Positions 63,254 to 64,000 of a stretch of 64,000 bases of DNA are shown one piece after another. A model generated the notes under the pieces. It ran no database searches. It saw nothing but the letters and a program-made list of their open reading frames with translations, and had not been told where the DNA came from. A program made the translations under genes and the position numbers. The stretch comes from Paraburkholderia phenoliruptrix (GTDB lineage: Bacteria > Pseudomonadota > Gammaproteobacteria > Burkholderiales > Burkholderiaceae): the NCBI RefSeq assembly GCF_902859825.1, contig NZ_CADIKB010000010.1, forward strand, positions 62,001-126,000, in the 5' to 3' direction. Positions within the stretch are counted from its first letter, which is position 1; each line of letters starts with the position of its first letter.

Positions 63254-64000
63254 ATCCGACGGTTTTCCTGCCGCTGAACGCGGAACGCCTGAACGCACGC
63301 GTCGAGCAACTGGCGCGCTTTACGCGGCCCGATGTCCCTTGGACGCGCCGCGCGTTCTCGCCGCTCTTCACCGAAGCGCGCGCATGGCTCGCCGCGCAGT
63401 TCGCCGAAGCCGGGCTCGCGGTGTTGATGGACGCAGGCGGCAACCTGATCGGCCGCCGCGAAGGCAGCGGCCGCTGCACGAAACCGCTCGTCACGGGGTC
63501 GCATTGCGACACGGTGGTCAGCGGCGGTCGCTTCGACGGGATCATCGGCGTGCTCGCGGGCATCGAGGTCGCGCATACGCTGAACGAGCAGGGGATCGTG
63601 CTCGACCATCCGCTCGAGGTGGTCGACTTTCTGTCCGAAGAACCGAGCGACTACGGCATCTCGTGCGTCGGCAGCCGCGCGCTGTCCGGCGTGCTCGATG
63701 CCGGCATGCTGCGCGCGACGAACGCCGAAGGCGAAACGCTCGCCGAAGCGCTGCGCCGCATCGGCGGCAATCCGGACGCGCTGCGCGAACCGTTACGCGC
63801 ACCCGGCAGCACGGCCGCGTTCGTCGAACTGCATATCGAACAAGGCCCGGTACTCGAGACGCGCGGCTTGCCGATCGGCGTCGTGACCAACATCGTCGGT
63901 ATCCGGCGCGTGCTGATCACAGTGACCGGGCAGCCCGACCATGCGGGCACGACGCCGATGGACATCCGCCGCGATGCGCTCGTCGGCGCCGCGCACCTGA
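63250..64000 (+). CDS. N-carbamoyl-L-amino-acid amidohydrolase (M20 family), partial at window end
   Basis: The first 250 residues of a zinc/manganese M20-family amidase are present, and the frame is still open at 64000. Metal and active-site motifs are TGSHCDTVVSGGRFDG (about 83-98), LSEEPSDYG (about 127-135) and ELHIEQGPVLE (about 194-204). VTGQPDHAGTTPMD follows near 225-238. This set matches carbamoylase, allantoate amidohydrolase and beta-ureidopropionase. Here it should turn N-carbamoyl-L-glutamate into glutamate, ammonia and CO2. Its ATG overlaps the hydantoinase stop. Confidence 0.88.
   Translation, partial: MNPTVFLPLNAERLNARVEQLARFTRPDVPWTRRAFSPLFTEARAWLAAQFAEAGLAVLMDAGGNLIGRREGSGRCTKPLVTGSHCDTVVSGGRFDGIIGVLAGIEVAHTLNEQGIVLDHPLEVVDFLSEEPSDYGISCVGSRALSGVLDAGMLRATNAEGETLAEALRRIGGNPDALREPLRAPGSTAAFVELHIEQGPVLETRGLPIGVVTNIVGIRRVLITVTGQPDHAGTTPMDIRRDALVGAAHL

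Noticed and set aside
1..64000. CRISPR arrays, tRNA or rRNA genes, replication origin
   Set aside because: None of the expected repeat-spacer, cloverleaf or iteron patterns was seen; the tandem arrays present have units of 7-12 nt without spacers.

Overview
This window comes from a high-GC betaproteobacterium of the Burkholderiaceae, most likely Paraburkholderia or a close relative. That rests on Burkholderia-type porins, DUF4148 and DUF3331 proteins, a B12-dependent ribonucleotide reductase, many LysR regulators and an MHS-family transporter. I see no rRNA, tRNA or CRISPR array.

From 1 to about 42.2 kb the DNA looks like ordinary accessory chromosome. It holds a nucleoside hydrolase lipoprotein, two transcription factors around a zinc alcohol dehydrogenase, a PAS-PAS-GGDEF protein, and a periplasmic binding protein coupled to a NarL-type sensor kinase. 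Next come nrdJ, an AI-2E-family permease, an esterase, OpgC, a porin and an NlpD-like lipoprotein. A three-gene molybdenum hydroxylase/cytochrome c system (24955-28972) ends at a strong bidirectional terminator. A long minus-strand block (29084-35481) encodes a PotDBCA-like transporter followed by an amino-acid-type binding protein and two permeases with no ATPase of their own. After that lie a cation antiporter, a BON protein, a DNA glycosylase, a CBS protein and ribA. Several repeats stand out: a long inverted-repeat element at 3.5-4.0 kb, and a G-tract cluster plus 13 heptanucleotide repeats at 38.05-38.2 kb.

From 42.2 to 52.45 kb lies a decayed mobile region. It has unusual palindromes, an IS630-type transposase remnant, a copper/silver efflux operon (cusC-cusB-cusA-cusF order), and remnants of an AcuI/YhdH oxidoreductase, a serine recombinase and a GntR-family regulator. 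The cusB gene carries an in-frame TAG that separates its export signal from the rest of the protein.

From 52.46 kb to the right edge is the most interesting part: a catabolic cluster best explained as ergothioneine degradation. A minus-strand operon encodes a DUF917 (S-methyl-thiohydantoin desulfurase family) protein, a urocanate-hydratase homologue, an MHS transporter, an apparently exported HAL/PAL-family lyase and two porins. The lyase has no Ala-Ser-Gly MIO triad. A LysR gene and a divergent hydantoinase/N-carbamoyl-amino-acid hydrolase pair complete a route from ergothioneine to glutamate: lyase, hydratase, desulfhydrase, hydantoinase, carbamoylase. The order and family logic are read from the sequence. 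The substrate assignment is inference from the known bacterial ergothioneine pathway. The predicted periplasmic location of the lyase would be an unusual arrangement.
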